This document shows, piece by piece, positions 24,112-33,479 of a stretch of DNA of 64,000 nucleotides. Made by a program: the position numbers and the translations under genes. Every line of letters starts with the position of its first letter. The stretch's first letter is position 1. Origin of the DNA: Candidatus Heimdallarchaeota archaeon (GTDB taxonomy: Archaea > Asgardarchaeota > Heimdallarchaeia > JABLTI01). The stretch lies in the NCBI GenBank assembly GCA_018238155.1, contig JABCTZ010000011.1, forward strand, positions 1 to 64,000, given 5' to 3'. A model generated the notes under the pieces. The model was not told where the DNA came from. It made no database searches and saw nothing but the letters and a program-made list of their open reading frames with translations.

Positions 24112-25437
24112 TTGACAGATGAAGTAAAATTCAAGATTAAGAAAATTCATGCTCGGGAAATTCTGGATTCTAGAGGTAATCCAACCGTTGAAGTTGAAAT
24201 GATTTCTGAGAGAGGAACAACTGTTATCGCTGCTGTTCCATCAGGTGCAAGCACAGGTAGTAACGAAGCCCTTGAAATGCGTGATAAAGATTCTAAGAGG
24301 TTTCATGGAAAAGGTGTGTTACAAGCAATTAGTAATGTCAATGAGAAAATCTTTCCTGCTGTGAAAGGATTTGACTCGAGAGATGTTAGATTATTAGATA
24401 CGACCATGTTAGAATTAGATGGTACTCCAAATAAATCTAATTTGGGGGCAAATGCTATGTTGGGTGTTTCACTTGCAGCATGTAAAATGAGTGCTAAAGA
24501 GAATGGAATTCCTCTTTACAAACAAATATATAATTTAGCATATGAAAAAACCTCTGAGAAGTTTTTACTTCCAGTTCCAATGGCTAACGTGATTAATGGC
24601 GGAAAACATGCCGGAGGGAAACTTGCTCCTCAAGAATTTATGTTAATGCCAATAGATTTTAGTAATTTCCGTGATGGATTAAGAGCTGTAGCAGAGATTT
24701 ATCAAAGCTTGAAAAAAATATTGACGAAAAAATATGGTCCTTTGTCTACAAATATTGGTGATGAAGGTGGTTTTGGTTCTCCTGTAGATACCAGTGATGA
24801 AGCACTTGCTTTATTAGAGGAAGCAACAGAGGCAGCTGGTTATATAGCTGGCAAAGAAATTAGTTTTGCTTTAGATCCTGCTGCAACAGAATTCTTCATT
24901 GATTCTAAATATACTATTGATGGTAAAACAATCTCCGAAGGAGAACTTGTTGATTATTGGATGAATCTGATAAGATCTTATCCAATTGTTAGTCTTGAAG
25001 ATCCATTTGATGAGGAATCCTTTGCAGGCTTCGCTGAATTAACAAAGAAAGCAGGAAATAAAGTTCAGATAGTTGGAGATGATCTTACTGTAACCAGTAT
25101 TAAACGTCTCGAGATAGCTATCAAGAATAAATCCATTAATTCACTCCTTTTGAAAATCAATCAAATTGGAACGATCACCGAATCTATTGATGCAGCTAAA
25201 TTTTGCTGGAAAAATAATTTCTCTGTTGTGGTATCTCATAGAAGTGGAGAAACCGAAGATACAAGTATTGCAGATTTAGTTGTTGGTTTATGTGCAGGTC
25301 AAATTAAAACCGGCTCTGTTGCTCGAGGTGAAAGAACAGCAAAATACAATCGGCTCTTACGTATCTATGATGAATTAGAATCCAATGCTGTTTATCCTGG
25401 TGGAAAGTTCAGAACTGCTTTCAATGATTTCATTTAA
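24112..25437 (+). CDS. eno: Enolase (phosphopyruvate hydratase)
   Basis: Interconverts 2-phosphoglycerate and phosphoenolpyruvate in glycolysis and gluconeogenesis. The full 441 residues are present: IHAREILDSRGNPTVEVE (N-terminus), PSGASTGSNEALEMRD (mobile loop), GGKHAGGKLAPQEFM, the metal ligands in FALDPAATEF, SLEDPFDEE and VGDDLTVT, the catalytic Lys in LLLKINQIGT and the signature SHRSGETEDT. The start is a TTG at 24112. It stands alone with a clear terminator. Confidence 0.97.
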   Translation: MTDEVKFKIKKIHAREILDSRGNPTVEVEMISERGTTVIAAVPSGASTGSNEALEMRDKDSKRFHGKGVLQAISNVNEKIFPAVKGFDSRDVRLLDTTMLELDGTPNKSNLGANAMLGVSLAACKMSAKENGIPLYKQIYNLAYEKTSEKFLLPVPMANVINGGKHAGGKLAPQEFMLMPIDFSNFRDGLRAVAEIYQSLKKILTKKYGPLSTNIGDEGGFGSPVDTSDEALALLEEATEAAGYIAGKEISFALDPAATEFFIDSKYTIDGKTISEGELVDYWMNLIRSYPIVSLEDPFDEESFAGFAELTKKAGNKVQIVGDDLTVTSIKRLEIAIKNKSINSLLLKINQIGTITESIDAAKFCWKNNFSVVVSHRSGETEDTSIADLVVGLCAGQIKTGSVARGERTAKYNRLLRIYDELESNAVYPGGKFRTAFNDFI

Positions 25438-25457
25438 TTGTAAAATAATTAGTAGTT

Positions 25458-25479
25458 TGAAAGGGTTTATTTCCTTTCA
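25458..25479 (+). terminator. Terminator hairpin after enolase
   Basis: TGAAAGG pairs with CCTTTCA (7 bp) around an 8-nt loop, followed shortly by TTTCTTTTTAA. It lies 21 bp past the stop. Confidence 0.6.
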
Positions 25480-25537
25480 GGATATTTCTTTTTAATATAT
25501 AGACACTAAATAATATATGGACTTTGGAGATTCATAA

Positions 25538-26164
25538 TTGCGAGTAAAACGTAAAGACCTTGAAATATTCTTACAATACCTAAAGACAATTCCTAACCTA
25601 CAAATCAAATATGAACAATATCCTACTTCATCTCGAGTAGCAGCAAATTTACTCTGGAATGCTGGAATTGAAAATGATGATATCTATGAGAAGAACATAT
25701 TAGATCTTGGTTGTGGTTCAGGAATACTCGCTCTTGGAGCAGCATATCTAGGAGCAAAAAATATTTTCGGAATAGATATTGATCCGAATTCGATTACAGT
25801 AGCAAAGAATAATTGCAAGGAAAGAGATTTTGAAGAAATTTGTAATTGGATATGTGGTGATGTTAGAGAGTTAAAAATCAAGAAAATTGATACAACAATT
25901 ATGAATCCTCCATTTGGAATGAGAAAAGAGAGTATAACTCGAGATAGGGATTTTCTAATTACTGCTCTACAATATTCAAAAGTAATCTACTCGATCAACC
26001 CTCATTCGGAAAAAACAAGACAATTTTTTAGAAAATTCTGTAAAGAACATAGTGCAGAAGTAGTAGATATCTTAACAATGGATTTTGAAATACTAAAGCA
26101 ATATGATTTTCATAAGAAAAGCCAACATATAATTAAGATAGATTTGTATCACATCAGAAATTAA
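25538..26164 (+). CDS. METTL5-like N6-adenine rRNA methyltransferase
   Basis: 208 residues from a TTG at 25538, with the order of motifs of human METTL5, the 18S rRNA m6A methyltransferase: KDLEIFLQYLKTI, LQIKYEQYPTSSRVAANLLW, SAM-binding ILDLGCGSGILALGAAYLGA, acidic IDIDPNSI, catalytic NPPFG (residues about 125-129), and the typical FHKKSQHIIKIDLY end. It therefore most likely methylates an adenine in 16S rRNA. Eukaryotic METTL5 needs the partner TRMT112. No partner is visible in this window. Confidence 0.85.
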   Translation: MRVKRKDLEIFLQYLKTIPNLQIKYEQYPTSSRVAANLLWNAGIENDDIYEKNILDLGCGSGILALGAAYLGAKNIFGIDIDPNSITVAKNNCKERDFEEICNWICGDVRELKIKKIDTTIMNPPFGMRKESITRDRDFLITALQYSKVIYSINPHSEKTRQFFRKFCKEHSAEVVDILTMDFEILKQYDFHKKSQHIIKIDLYHIRN

Positions 26165-26191
26165 ATACTAAATATTTTTAGTACTTAGTTC

Positions 26192-26530
26192 TTACTTAGA
26201 ATGGTTTTTTTCAGTGTCATAGAATATTGGTGGTTTAATGGGTGATAATTTGATTAAATTTAGCTTTTCTTCTCGAGAGCGCTTCTTAATGGCAATCTCT
26301 CGCCTTATTGCTTCTCTTTGTGATTGGTAAATTTCAACAAATACTAATTTGACTGGTCTACGGGTTTTTGTATATTTGGCTCCTTGTGATCCTGAATTGT
26401 GTTGCTTTATACGTTGTTCTAAATTGCTTGTATATCCTGTGTAAAGGGTGCTATCAGAGCATTTAACGATATAGACAAAATAATTCAATGTTTCTCCAAC
26501 CAAAGACTTAGTATATTCAATTACATTCAA
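26192..26530 (-). CDS. GIY-YIG domain nuclease-like protein (UPF0213 type)
   Basis: 112 residues with the GIY-YIG fold in short form: FVYIVKCSDSTLYTGYTSNLEQRIKQHNSG, followed by GAKYTKTRRPVKLVFVEIYQSQREAIRREIAIKK. Tyr, Arg and the Glu ending the core (conserved in the family) are present. Function of stand-alone UPF0213 proteins is not established; a structure-specific DNA nuclease is likely. Start ATG 26530; the first 14 residues may be extra. Confidence 0.85.
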   Translation of the reverse strand: MNVIEYTKSLVGETLNYFVYIVKCSDSTLYTGYTSNLEQRIKQHNSGSQGAKYTKTRRPVKLVFVEIYQSQREAIRREIAIKKRSREEKLNLIKLSPIKPPIFYDTEKNHSK

Positions 26531-26643
26531 TTTGTTAAAATGCTTTTAGTCTTTTGTACATTAAATATTTTTTTTGAATTCCAAAACATTATTATCTTTA
26601 ATAAAGAAATGAACAGTAAGATAAAAACAAGAAGTGTTTCTAA

Positions 26644-26946
26644 ATGTCTAGGCGAAGATCAAGTCTGAGAAGGTCAAAATATGAAATCTATAATGAGATT
26701 TTGAAAATTATTTACTTTCAAGCAGATCTTCCTTTAACAAGAATATCTCGAGCAGCCAATCTCCCTGTAGATAGAGCAAAACCAATACTTTTATTTCTCC
26801 TAGCAAGAAATTTGATTTTTGATGATGAAGATGATAACTTAACAGTGTATAGAATAACTCCCACAGGAGTAGAATTTTTGGAACTCTTTAAACGATTGGA
26901 AAAATTGATTCCTTCTAAAGAAGATTTTGAAGGAACAACAATATAA
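26644..26946 (+). CDS. Winged-helix protein
   Basis: 100 residues: a basic start (MSRRRSSLRRSKYEI), then a compact wHTH (YNEILKIIYFQADLPLTRISRAANLPVDRAKPILLFLLARNLI, wing ending VYRITPTGVEFLELF). This is the form of archaeal PadR/DUF-type small regulators. It converges with a roadblock gene, the stops being 4 bp apart. Confidence 0.7.
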   Translation: MSRRRSSLRRSKYEIYNEILKIIYFQADLPLTRISRAANLPVDRAKPILLFLLARNLIFDDEDDNLTVYRITPTGVEFLELFKRLEKLIPSKEDFEGTTI

Positions 26947-26949
26947 ACT

Positions 26950-27318
26950 TCAAATTAGCTCAGCAAGTTGGGTACAAGATCTTCTAGCAAGAAGTAAAAT
27001 TAAACCTAAATTAGCATTAGTTTTTGCGAGAACAGTTAGAACAGCACGTGATGCTATATCTAGTAAGATAATATATCCATTATCACCAAGAATTGAAATA
27101 TTGTTAATTTTACCCTTTCCTAGCTCTTTAGTAACTCTTTCTGATACAGAAGAAATGGCTGCAGTCATAGCTGAAATTAAGTCTTCATCTGTGGATACTT
27201 CAAAAACAGAATCAATAGGTAATCCTTGAGCTGTAACAAGAAGACATCCTTCTACGCCATCATGACCTGCTTTTAATTTTGTAAGAATATTATGAATTTG
27301 TTCTACTCGAGATGACAT
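26950..27318 (-). CDS. Roadblock/LC7 domain protein
   Basis: About 122 residues, entirely one roadblock fold: a first helix (RVEQIHNILTKLKAGHDGVEGCLLVTAQGLPIDS), helix 2 (EDLISAMTAAISSVSERVTKELG), strands NISILGDNGYIILLDI and the last helix ending LAELI. Roadblock proteins scaffold small GTPases (MglB, Ragulator). Asgards carry many. The ATG at 27318 is preferred over one three codons upstream. Two further roadblock genes lie at 59.7 and 60.3 kb. Confidence 0.87.
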   Translation of the reverse strand: MSSRVEQIHNILTKLKAGHDGVEGCLLVTAQGLPIDSVFEVSTDEDLISAMTAAISSVSERVTKELGKGKINNISILGDNGYIILLDIASRAVLTVLAKTNANLGLILLLARRSCTQLAELI

Positions 27319-27610
27319 GGCTAACACTCACTTATACAATGGTTGAACACTTAATTAATTATCCTTGTGCTTATTTTGATTTATTAAATCATCTAAACTT
27401 ATTAACTAAAGAATAATTCGTGATTAAAATATATCGTTTGCGTCATCTTCTAATGATTTTTCATTGAAATGATATTTAAGAATATAATTTGGTAGAAAAG
27501 ACATTGCTCAATGTATGAAAAACCTAGAAAACGGTCTCTTTTAGTTTATCAAGAATATTTTTCTACTACATAAAAGAAAATAAGCTATTTAGTAAAAAAA
27601 GCGAAAGAAA

Positions 27611-27630
27611 AGATTTTAAACTATAAAAAA
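27611..27630 (+). promoter_or_regulatory. Promoter of the cupredoxin-like surface protein
   Basis: AGATTTTAAACTATAAAAAA is a good BRE/TATA combination about 80 bp before the TTG start. The rest of the 27319-27711 gap shows no convincing gene; a 20-codon frame at 27510 is too weak to call. Confidence 0.45.
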
Positions 27631-27711
27631 AGCAGAAAATATAGCACTGAAGTTTTATTCGAATGAAAAAAGCTAAATGTACGTACTCTTACATCTAGAG
27701 GTGTTTAAGAC

Positions 27712-29463
27712 TTGCAATTGAAGATTAAAAAACTACTACTAATAATATCAATAATCTCCTTTTTAGTTATAGGAGAGAGCCTAGCAGCAAATGCAATGCA
27801 GAGTCAAATTGATGATGAATTAACACCTGATCTATTTCATGTTGGTGAGTTCAATTTACACATCAATGTGTCAAAGACAGAATTTACTCCAGGAACATTT
27901 ACAGTAAAAGAAAGTGCAGCTGTAAATCTCACAATAGAAAGTATTGATATTGGACATACTTTTGTTATAGTCGAGTACGGTATAAATGAAGCAATTGAAG
28001 CTAATACTACAATTGTAGTTGAATTCATTGCAGATAAACTCGGAGAGTTTTCTTACTCCTCTGTAAACTGTTCAGAAACAGGAACCTTTAGTGTAGAAGA
28101 TCCTTATGTTCCTGATATGCCTAGACATGATGAAATAAGCATCCTCTTCGATTTAAGACATAATTCTGATATAGATGCAATAAAATCAAAATATTCTGGT
28201 TTAGTTAATTGGACTCAAGATAGTGGGTTCAAGTTTAGTTATAATATAGATCATTTAATTAATCAAACACTAGCTGATATAGATCTTTTGATTATTTTAG
28301 AACCAAATGATTCAACAAAAAATTTCACTTCATTTGAAATTGAAGCAATAGCTCAATATGTGAGAGATGGTGGTGGACTTTTAATAGCCGGTTCGGCTGA
28401 CTCTATTTTTACGAATGTGAATGAACTAGTACAACCATTTGGAATTCTTTTTGATAATGCAACAGCTATGTGCATAAATTCAACTAATTTAATCAACCCA
28501 ATTGGAGAAAATAACACACTCTCAACGTTTTTTGTTTCAGAATTCATGGATCATCCAATTCTAACAGAAAATCAATATGTGCCATTAACAGATGAAACAG
28601 TTTCAACAATTAATTATGCTGGTTCCATGTTAAAATTAAATGAATCATGGATAGACGAAAGCCTAGAGTCCTATGACTTTCAAGTTGCCGGAGAAATTGT
28701 TGATAGTTACGTTTTAGCAAGTGGCAATGAAACAACCTTTGCTGACGAAAACGGAAATGGTGTTGTAGATGAAAATGAAACCATTGGTGTAAATAATACA
28801 CTAATTGTTTTAACAGAGACAAAGAATAATGGGAGAATTGCAACAATCGGTTCAGCAAATATTTTTAACAACACACAATTGGGACGAAATCCTGAAAATG
28901 AGTTGTTCTATCAGAGAACAATACAATGGTTGACAAAGATGTATGCAGTGATTCAAAATTCGAACTTTGATTTAAGTGTTTATACCCTAAATCAAGGGGA
29001 TATAATGAACTCGAATGTTACATATAGAGCTCAAAATAATACCATTCTTGAAGGAATAAATGTTACCCTCAGAGTAATGCGAAATTCTATTATTGAATTA
29101 GAAAAGAGCATGGAATCCATTGATAACACAAATTTCTCTATTATAATTGATACAAATGAGATTAACAAAGGAACAGTTTATATCAATGTTGTTGCCCATA
29201 AAAGAGGCTACGGGTATAATACCACACAGGATATTTATTTGGAAGTATATCCACAAGGACCTGAACCACAAAATGTTCCAATACCCTATATAATCACATT
29301 TGCGTTAACAATCATTGTAGGTGTAGTTGCAATAACTTTCTTTTTTGTTAGAGTAGTAAAAACATCTGATGTATCTTCTCCAGAAGAATCGAAAGATTCT
29401 GAAGAGGAACTCGATGACGAAGAGAAAGATGAAGTAGACTTAGATGAATACGAAACCGAGTAG
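27712..29463 (+). CDS. Cell-surface protein with cupredoxin-like domain, GATase-like domain and acidic cytosolic tail
   Basis: 583 residues from a TTG. An N-terminal signal segment (residues about 5-24) precedes a cupredoxin/COX2-like domain (residues about 42-133: FTPGTFTVKESAAVNLTIESIDIGHTF, then FSYSSVNCSETGTF). One His and one Cys of the copper site are present, but the second His/Met ligands are not obvious, so metal binding is uncertain. A flavodoxin/GATase-like domain follows (LLIILEPNDS, then YVRDGGGLLIAGSAD), then an Ig-like part, a transmembrane helix (about 525-548) and a Glu/Asp-rich tail. It is anchored with the bulk outside. Confidence 0.7.
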   Translation: MQLKIKKLLLIISIISFLVIGESLAANAMQSQIDDELTPDLFHVGEFNLHINVSKTEFTPGTFTVKESAAVNLTIESIDIGHTFVIVEYGINEAIEANTTIVVEFIADKLGEFSYSSVNCSETGTFSVEDPYVPDMPRHDEISILFDLRHNSDIDAIKSKYSGLVNWTQDSGFKFSYNIDHLINQTLADIDLLIILEPNDSTKNFTSFEIEAIAQYVRDGGGLLIAGSADSIFTNVNELVQPFGILFDNATAMCINSTNLINPIGENNTLSTFFVSEFMDHPILTENQYVPLTDETVSTINYAGSMLKLNESWIDESLESYDFQVAGEIVDSYVLASGNETTFADENGNGVVDENETIGVNNTLIVLTETKNNGRIATIGSANIFNNTQLGRNPENELFYQRTIQWLTKMYAVIQNSNFDLSVYTLNQGDIMNSNVTYRAQNNTILEGINVTLRVMRNSIIELEKSMESIDNTNFSIIIDTNEINKGTVYINVVAHKRGYGYNTTQDIYLEVYPQGPEPQNVPIPYIITFALTIIVGVVAITFFFVRVVKTSDVSSPEESKDSEEELDDEEKDEVDLDEYETE

Positions 29464-29584
29464 GTTTGTAGAATTTAAAGTGAAGATTATTAACAATCTT
29501 CACAAAAACTATTTTTTTATTCCAAGACTCATTCTTACCCTAAACATAGAATTTAAGAGTATAAAATTATAAAGAAGTATTGTA

Positions 29585-30382
29585 TTGTTCAAATTGGAAA
29601 GTGTTTTGGGAATGAAACCTCAAATAAAACAATTAAAATCGGAAGCTGAAGCTAACTTTGCAGCAAGTAGGTGGGAAGATTCCGCTAAAACATATGAACA
29701 TCTTGTTGGATTAGCTCAAGATAATAATGATCTTGCATTGTCTATTGATTTTGCTTTAGCAGCAATCCGTTCTTGGAAAAATCTACCTGACAAAGCTTCA
29801 AGGATAAATAAGCTCTACCAAGTAATTGGTATAATTGGCTTGAAAAAAGCTGCTGTTGGTTTTGAAACTGTTGCAAAAGAAGCAGTTATTAAGCAAAATC
29901 AAAAAGAAGCAGCAGCAAATTTCGAAGATGCTGCAGATGGATATAGCTATATTATGAATTTTGATAGAGCAAAGAATTGTTATGAACAATCAATTGAAAT
30001 ATTTGAGAATATGAGTGATCAAACAAAGAAAGACAATGATGTTGAAGGATCAATTCATTTATTTGAAAGAACAAGCAATCTCTATAGTAAGATATCATTA
30101 TTGCTCGAGAGAGTGCTATTACATAACAAAGATTTGGATTCCAAAGCCAAGAAGCAAATAATAGAAGAAAAAGACACGATAATAAAATTAGCTAAAGAAG
30201 CGAAAATTAATATTGCAAAATCACATGAAAATTTAGCCGTATTTTATTTAAAGAAAAACGATTCAGATTTCAATAGTATCATTGAAAAAGAATTTTCAAA
30301 TGCGATTAAAATTTTACTTTCTATTGGAGAAATACACGAAGCAAAGAAACTTGAAGCAAAGAAAAAGAAAATCGAAAAATGA
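29585..30382 (+). CDS. Alpha-SNAP-like TPR/alpha-solenoid protein
   Basis: 265 residues from a TTG (ATG at 29612 is an alternative start). It consists of helical pairs: AEANFAASRWEDSAKTYEHLVGLA, EAAANFEDAADGYSYI, FDRAKNCYEQSIEIFE, EGSIHLFERTSNLYSKI, then a long coiled helix and KSHENLAVFYLKK. The spacing and the helix at about 105-150 resemble alpha/gamma-SNAP rather than plain TPR, though I cannot separate the two without alignment. In eukaryotes SNAPs recruit NSF to SNARE complexes. Confidence 0.55.
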   Translation: MFKLESVLGMKPQIKQLKSEAEANFAASRWEDSAKTYEHLVGLAQDNNDLALSIDFALAAIRSWKNLPDKASRINKLYQVIGIIGLKKAAVGFETVAKEAVIKQNQKEAAANFEDAADGYSYIMNFDRAKNCYEQSIEIFENMSDQTKKDNDVEGSIHLFERTSNLYSKISLLLERVLLHNKDLDSKAKKQIIEEKDTIIKLAKEAKINIAKSHENLAVFYLKKNDSDFNSIIEKEFSNAIKILLSIGEIHEAKKLEAKKKKIEK

Positions 30383-30393
30383 GTTTTAAACAT

Positions 30394-30843
30394 TTACTCT
30401 TCCGAAGAATTCTCTCTTTCTTCAATTATTTTTCTAATGAGTTTCTTTAAATCATTATTGAAGGTAGAAGCTATTTTACTCGAGATAGATTTTGCCAAAG
30501 GGCAGTCCGGATCGACAATAGCATTGTTTTTATCCAAATCAAATATAATGGGATAAAATTTACATCCTTGAGGTCGTGAAGAATAGATAATACATTTGTT
30601 ATCACGTAAAAAAAAGCAAACACCATTAATATTTTTTAAACGGGTAAACCCTTCTTCATCAACAAAACAAAAATCAATTTTACGATATCCACAATCTATG
30701 ATTACCTGTACATCTTCAGAAGAGAGCATCATTTTTGTTTCTTTGCAGCAAATAGCGCAAGAATGGTTTGAACAAATACCACCTAATTGTAACGATTTCA
30801 AGATATCACCAGAATTCCATGCCAGAAGAGGACTAATATACAA
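30394..30843 (-). CDS. YkgJ-family cysteine-cluster protein
   Basis: 149 residues with the family pattern: C-x-x-x-x-C-x-x-CC (ICSNHSCAICC), then CFFLRDNKCIIYSSRPQGCKFYP and a final Cys (DPDCPLAKS). These small proteins bind zinc or an Fe-S cluster, and the C...R/P...C-x-x-YP signature is diagnostic. Biological role unknown. It converges with the helical-repeat gene (11 bp gap) and diverges from the mutase gene. Confidence 0.85.
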   Translation of the reverse strand: MYISPLLAWNSGDILKSLQLGGICSNHSCAICCKETKMMLSSEDVQVIIDCGYRKIDFCFVDEEGFTRLKNINGVCFFLRDNKCIIYSSRPQGCKFYPIIFDLDKNNAIVDPDCPLAKSISSKIASTFNNDLKKLIRKIIEERENSSEE

Positions 30844-30903
30844 AATAGTAATAACTTATTGAATTTAAAACTAATTCCAAGTAAGCTGTTTATTGGTGAA
30901 AAA

Positions 30904-32475
30904 ATGACTCTTCCAAAACTAGAACCACTAGAATTAAGCACATCAAATCCAGGTTTTGTTTCAAAATATAATTTTAATATCAAGTTAGCCCAATTAACAG
31001 GGACAAATGGACCTCGAGATTTGTATTCCGCTTATAATGCGGATTTCTTTGATAAATACGCAACGGGGTTTGCAAAAGCAATTGAAAGTGACATTCTCAT
31101 TGGATATGATGGAAGTAGAGTACATAAATCAATTTCAGTAAGCTCAAAAGAATATATGAGAAGAAGTGGGATAAACATCATTGAGTTAGATGGTCCTGTA
31201 ACAGTACCAGAATTCATGTTTTCATGTTATAAACATAAACTACCAGGATGCTTTTTCGGAAGAAGTCATAGCCCCCAGCAATATGTGGGATTGAAATTGG
31301 TAATAAATATTGGTAATGCAGTTGATCTATTGCGAAAGAATGGAGCTGTAATTGACTTTCCAAAGAGCATAAAAAAGAATAGTATCTATGGATTTTTACC
31401 GAGAACACTCGCACCAGTAATAGAAGAGATAATTGGAGAAAATCAAATGGTGCATCCAAAAGATATCGGTTCAGTTGAACAGCTTGATACAAAAGATATG
31501 AGGGAAGAATTTTTCAAATCGCTAAAGAAAGTAACTCCAATGGATAAAATCGAAGGAGAATTTATTGTCGATTGTAGACATAGCATGGCTGGAGAAATAT
31601 GGGAAATAATCAATAGAGAATCAAATGCAACGATTACTCTAGACAATAATATCTTAAATCCAACAGCACCAGACCGCGATCCGAGAGAGATTTGGGATGA
31701 TTTAATAGAGAAATATTATAAAAAATCACAAGCAGTTTTCGATCATGATGCAGATGCAGATAGAACATTTCTAGTGAAAACACCTGGAATCGGGAAAGAT
31801 AAAATAGTAATGAATCAAGAAGAGTCATTTACGACAGGATTAATAGCAGAAGCCAAGGTGAACAAACCTGATGAGTATGTGTTAGTACAAGAAAGAATTT
31901 CATTATTAATGCTCTCGGCGTTAAATGAATATACCAATAAGATTTATGCAACAGCACAAGGAGAACCGGCATTCTTTTTAGGAGTAGCAGAAATACTGGC
32001 AGAAAATCCAAGCATAAATAAAATATCCGGTGCAGACTATACAGACATTTTCTTCAATAAATCACATCCAATATGTATGAAATCACCATTTCAACATGCA
32101 TTATGGTTAATGCATTGGTTCAAAGAGAATGAAAAGTTACCAGAATTCCCTGCGGTAGATGTGCTAAAAACACAAATAGATATGGTGAATTTAAACTATC
32201 CACAAAGATTAGAAAAAGTACTAAGATCATCAAAGGAAATAATGGACTATCTAACAAAAGAACATGAAGTAATCTATAGATCAACATTGGACGGTCAAAA
32301 CGTGATCGTTCAAGATAAAAGTGAAAACAGTCTCGTAATAAGCATAAGACCAAGTGGAACTGGACGATATACAAAAATAATAACCGAAATAGGTTTAGGG
32401 AAAGCGGATAGCAAAAAAAGAAAGGAAATCGCTGAAATAATGAACAAAAATATTGCTAAAATAATTGGTAGCTAA
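30904..32475 (+). CDS. Phosphohexomutase (phosphomannomutase/phosphoglucomutase superfamily), divergent
   Basis: About 523 residues from ATG 30904, preceded by GGTGAAAA. The four domain signatures are recognisable but altered. The phosphoserine loop is GRSHSPQQY instead of TASHNP. The metal loop is DHDADADRTF where DGDADR is usual. The sugar-binding loop is QGEPAFF. The phosphate loop is RPSGTGRYTKI where RPSGTEP is usual. The catalytic Ser and the three metal Asp are kept, so it is probably active, on a substrate I cannot predict. Confidence 0.82.
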   Translation: MTLPKLEPLELSTSNPGFVSKYNFNIKLAQLTGTNGPRDLYSAYNADFFDKYATGFAKAIESDILIGYDGSRVHKSISVSSKEYMRRSGINIIELDGPVTVPEFMFSCYKHKLPGCFFGRSHSPQQYVGLKLVINIGNAVDLLRKNGAVIDFPKSIKKNSIYGFLPRTLAPVIEEIIGENQMVHPKDIGSVEQLDTKDMREEFFKSLKKVTPMDKIEGEFIVDCRHSMAGEIWEIINRESNATITLDNNILNPTAPDRDPREIWDDLIEKYYKKSQAVFDHDADADRTFLVKTPGIGKDKIVMNQEESFTTGLIAEAKVNKPDEYVLVQERISLLMLSALNEYTNKIYATAQGEPAFFLGVAEILAENPSINKISGADYTDIFFNKSHPICMKSPFQHALWLMHWFKENEKLPEFPAVDVLKTQIDMVNLNYPQRLEKVLRSSKEIMDYLTKEHEVIYRSTLDGQNVIVQDKSENSLVISIRPSGTGRYTKIITEIGLGKADSKKRKEIAEIMNKNIAKIIGS

Positions 32476-32551
32476 AAAGTAAAAAAATGCACCAAAATAA
32501 AAGTGGTGCGAAGTAGTTTTTGTGTTCTTTAGGGATTAAGAAGCTATTGGA

Positions 32552-32680
32552 TTATTGTCTAGAATCGGCAGTAATAGCTAGAAAAGCCATAAAGCCAATA
32601 ACAGCGAGGACAATTAAACCAACAATACTTCCAAGAACGATTAATACAATAGCCCACCATTCCATAATTTTGTTCTCCAT
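32552..32680 (-). CDS. Single-span small membrane protein
   Basis: A 42-residue frame from ATG 32680: a short polar start (MENKIMEW), one strongly hydrophobic helix (IVLIVLGSIVGLIVLAVIGFMAFLAI) and a short tail. The glycine-spaced helix is typical of oligomerising mini-membrane proteins. A TATA-like stretch (TTATATTATAAC) lies just upstream on the same strand. It overlaps no other real gene. Confidence 0.5.
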   Translation of the reverse strand: MENKIMEWWAIVLIVLGSIVGLIVLAVIGFMAFLAITADSRQ

Positions 32681-32773
32681 GAATTTTTTAGTTATAATAT
32701 AATATTGATTATGTTTACCTATTAAATCTTTAGGCAATGAAATAGAAGAGAAAATAATTGGAGAAAACAATGC

Positions 32774-33256
32774 TTGAAGATAGCAAAAATACACCAAAAG
32801 ATTCGCAATCAACGAAAAGACTACCTCCAAAAAGAAGCAACAAAATTAGTGAATACCTATGATTTAATTTCTCTTGAGGATTTAAAAATAGAAAATATGA
32901 TGCAGAATCGCTATTTAGCAAAAAGCATCGGTAATGTCTCTTGGGGAATGTTTCGCAATTTCCTTTCGTATAAAACTGTAGAAAGCGGAAAAGTAATGGT
33001 TTTAGTAAATCCATATAATACTACTCAACTCTGCAGTGAATGTGAAGAGAAAGTAGAAAAGAGTTTAGCAATGAGAATTCATAGTTGCCCTAATTGTGGG
33101 TTAGTCATAGATAGAGATGAAAATTCAGCAAAAATAATCCTTAAGAGAGGATTGAAGAAGTTCCAGTCATCTATTGACAACACCGCTGGGTTGGCGGGAA
33201 GTGCTTGTGGAGAGACTTCAATAGAAGCTCAAGGAAGCAAGAAGATTGTTAATTAA
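32774..33256 (+). pseudogene. tnpB: TnpB (IS200/IS605 family) C-terminal remnant
   Basis: 160 residues matching the C-terminal third of TnpB: the RuvC-II segment ISLEDLKIENM, the zinc ribbon CSECEEK...CPNCG and RuvC-III DRDENSAKIIL. The N-terminal wedge and RuvC-I Asp are absent, so the nuclease is dead. No TnpA lies nearby. The hairpin at 33282-33313 may be the element's right end. Confidence 0.9.
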
Positions 33257-33281
33257 CAATTGAAACCATAGAATGCTCGGC

Positions 33282-33313
33282 TTCGGTAATTAACATAAAG
33301 TTAAAAAACCGAA
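33282..33313 (+). repeat. Hairpin downstream of the TnpB remnant
   Basis: TTCGGT/ACCGAA encloses TTAAC/GTTAA. It follows the tnpB stop by 26 bp and ends 24 bp before tRNA-Arg. It is probably the imperfect palindrome of an IS605 right end, or a terminator. Confidence 0.5.
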
Positions 33314-33336
33314 CCTATTGAATAAAAATCATTGTT

Positions 33337-33414
33337 AGGCCTGTGGCGCAGCCTGGATAGCGTGCTTGGCTTCGGACCAAGAGGTCGGCGGTTCAAATCC
33401 GTCCAGGCCTGCCA
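33337..33414 (+). tRNA. tRNA-Arg (anticodon TCG)
   Basis: The acceptor AGGCCTG pairs perfectly with CAGGCCT. The anticodon stem CTTGG/CCAAG closes CTTCGGA, giving TCG. T-loop TTCAAAT, discriminator G, encoded CCA. No intron. It forms the left border of the AT-rich accessory island. Confidence 0.95.
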
Positions 33415-33479
33415 ATTTTTATTTATAATTTAGAGATTCATTACCTTTAAATTAGTTATAAGAAATAACTAATATTTGT

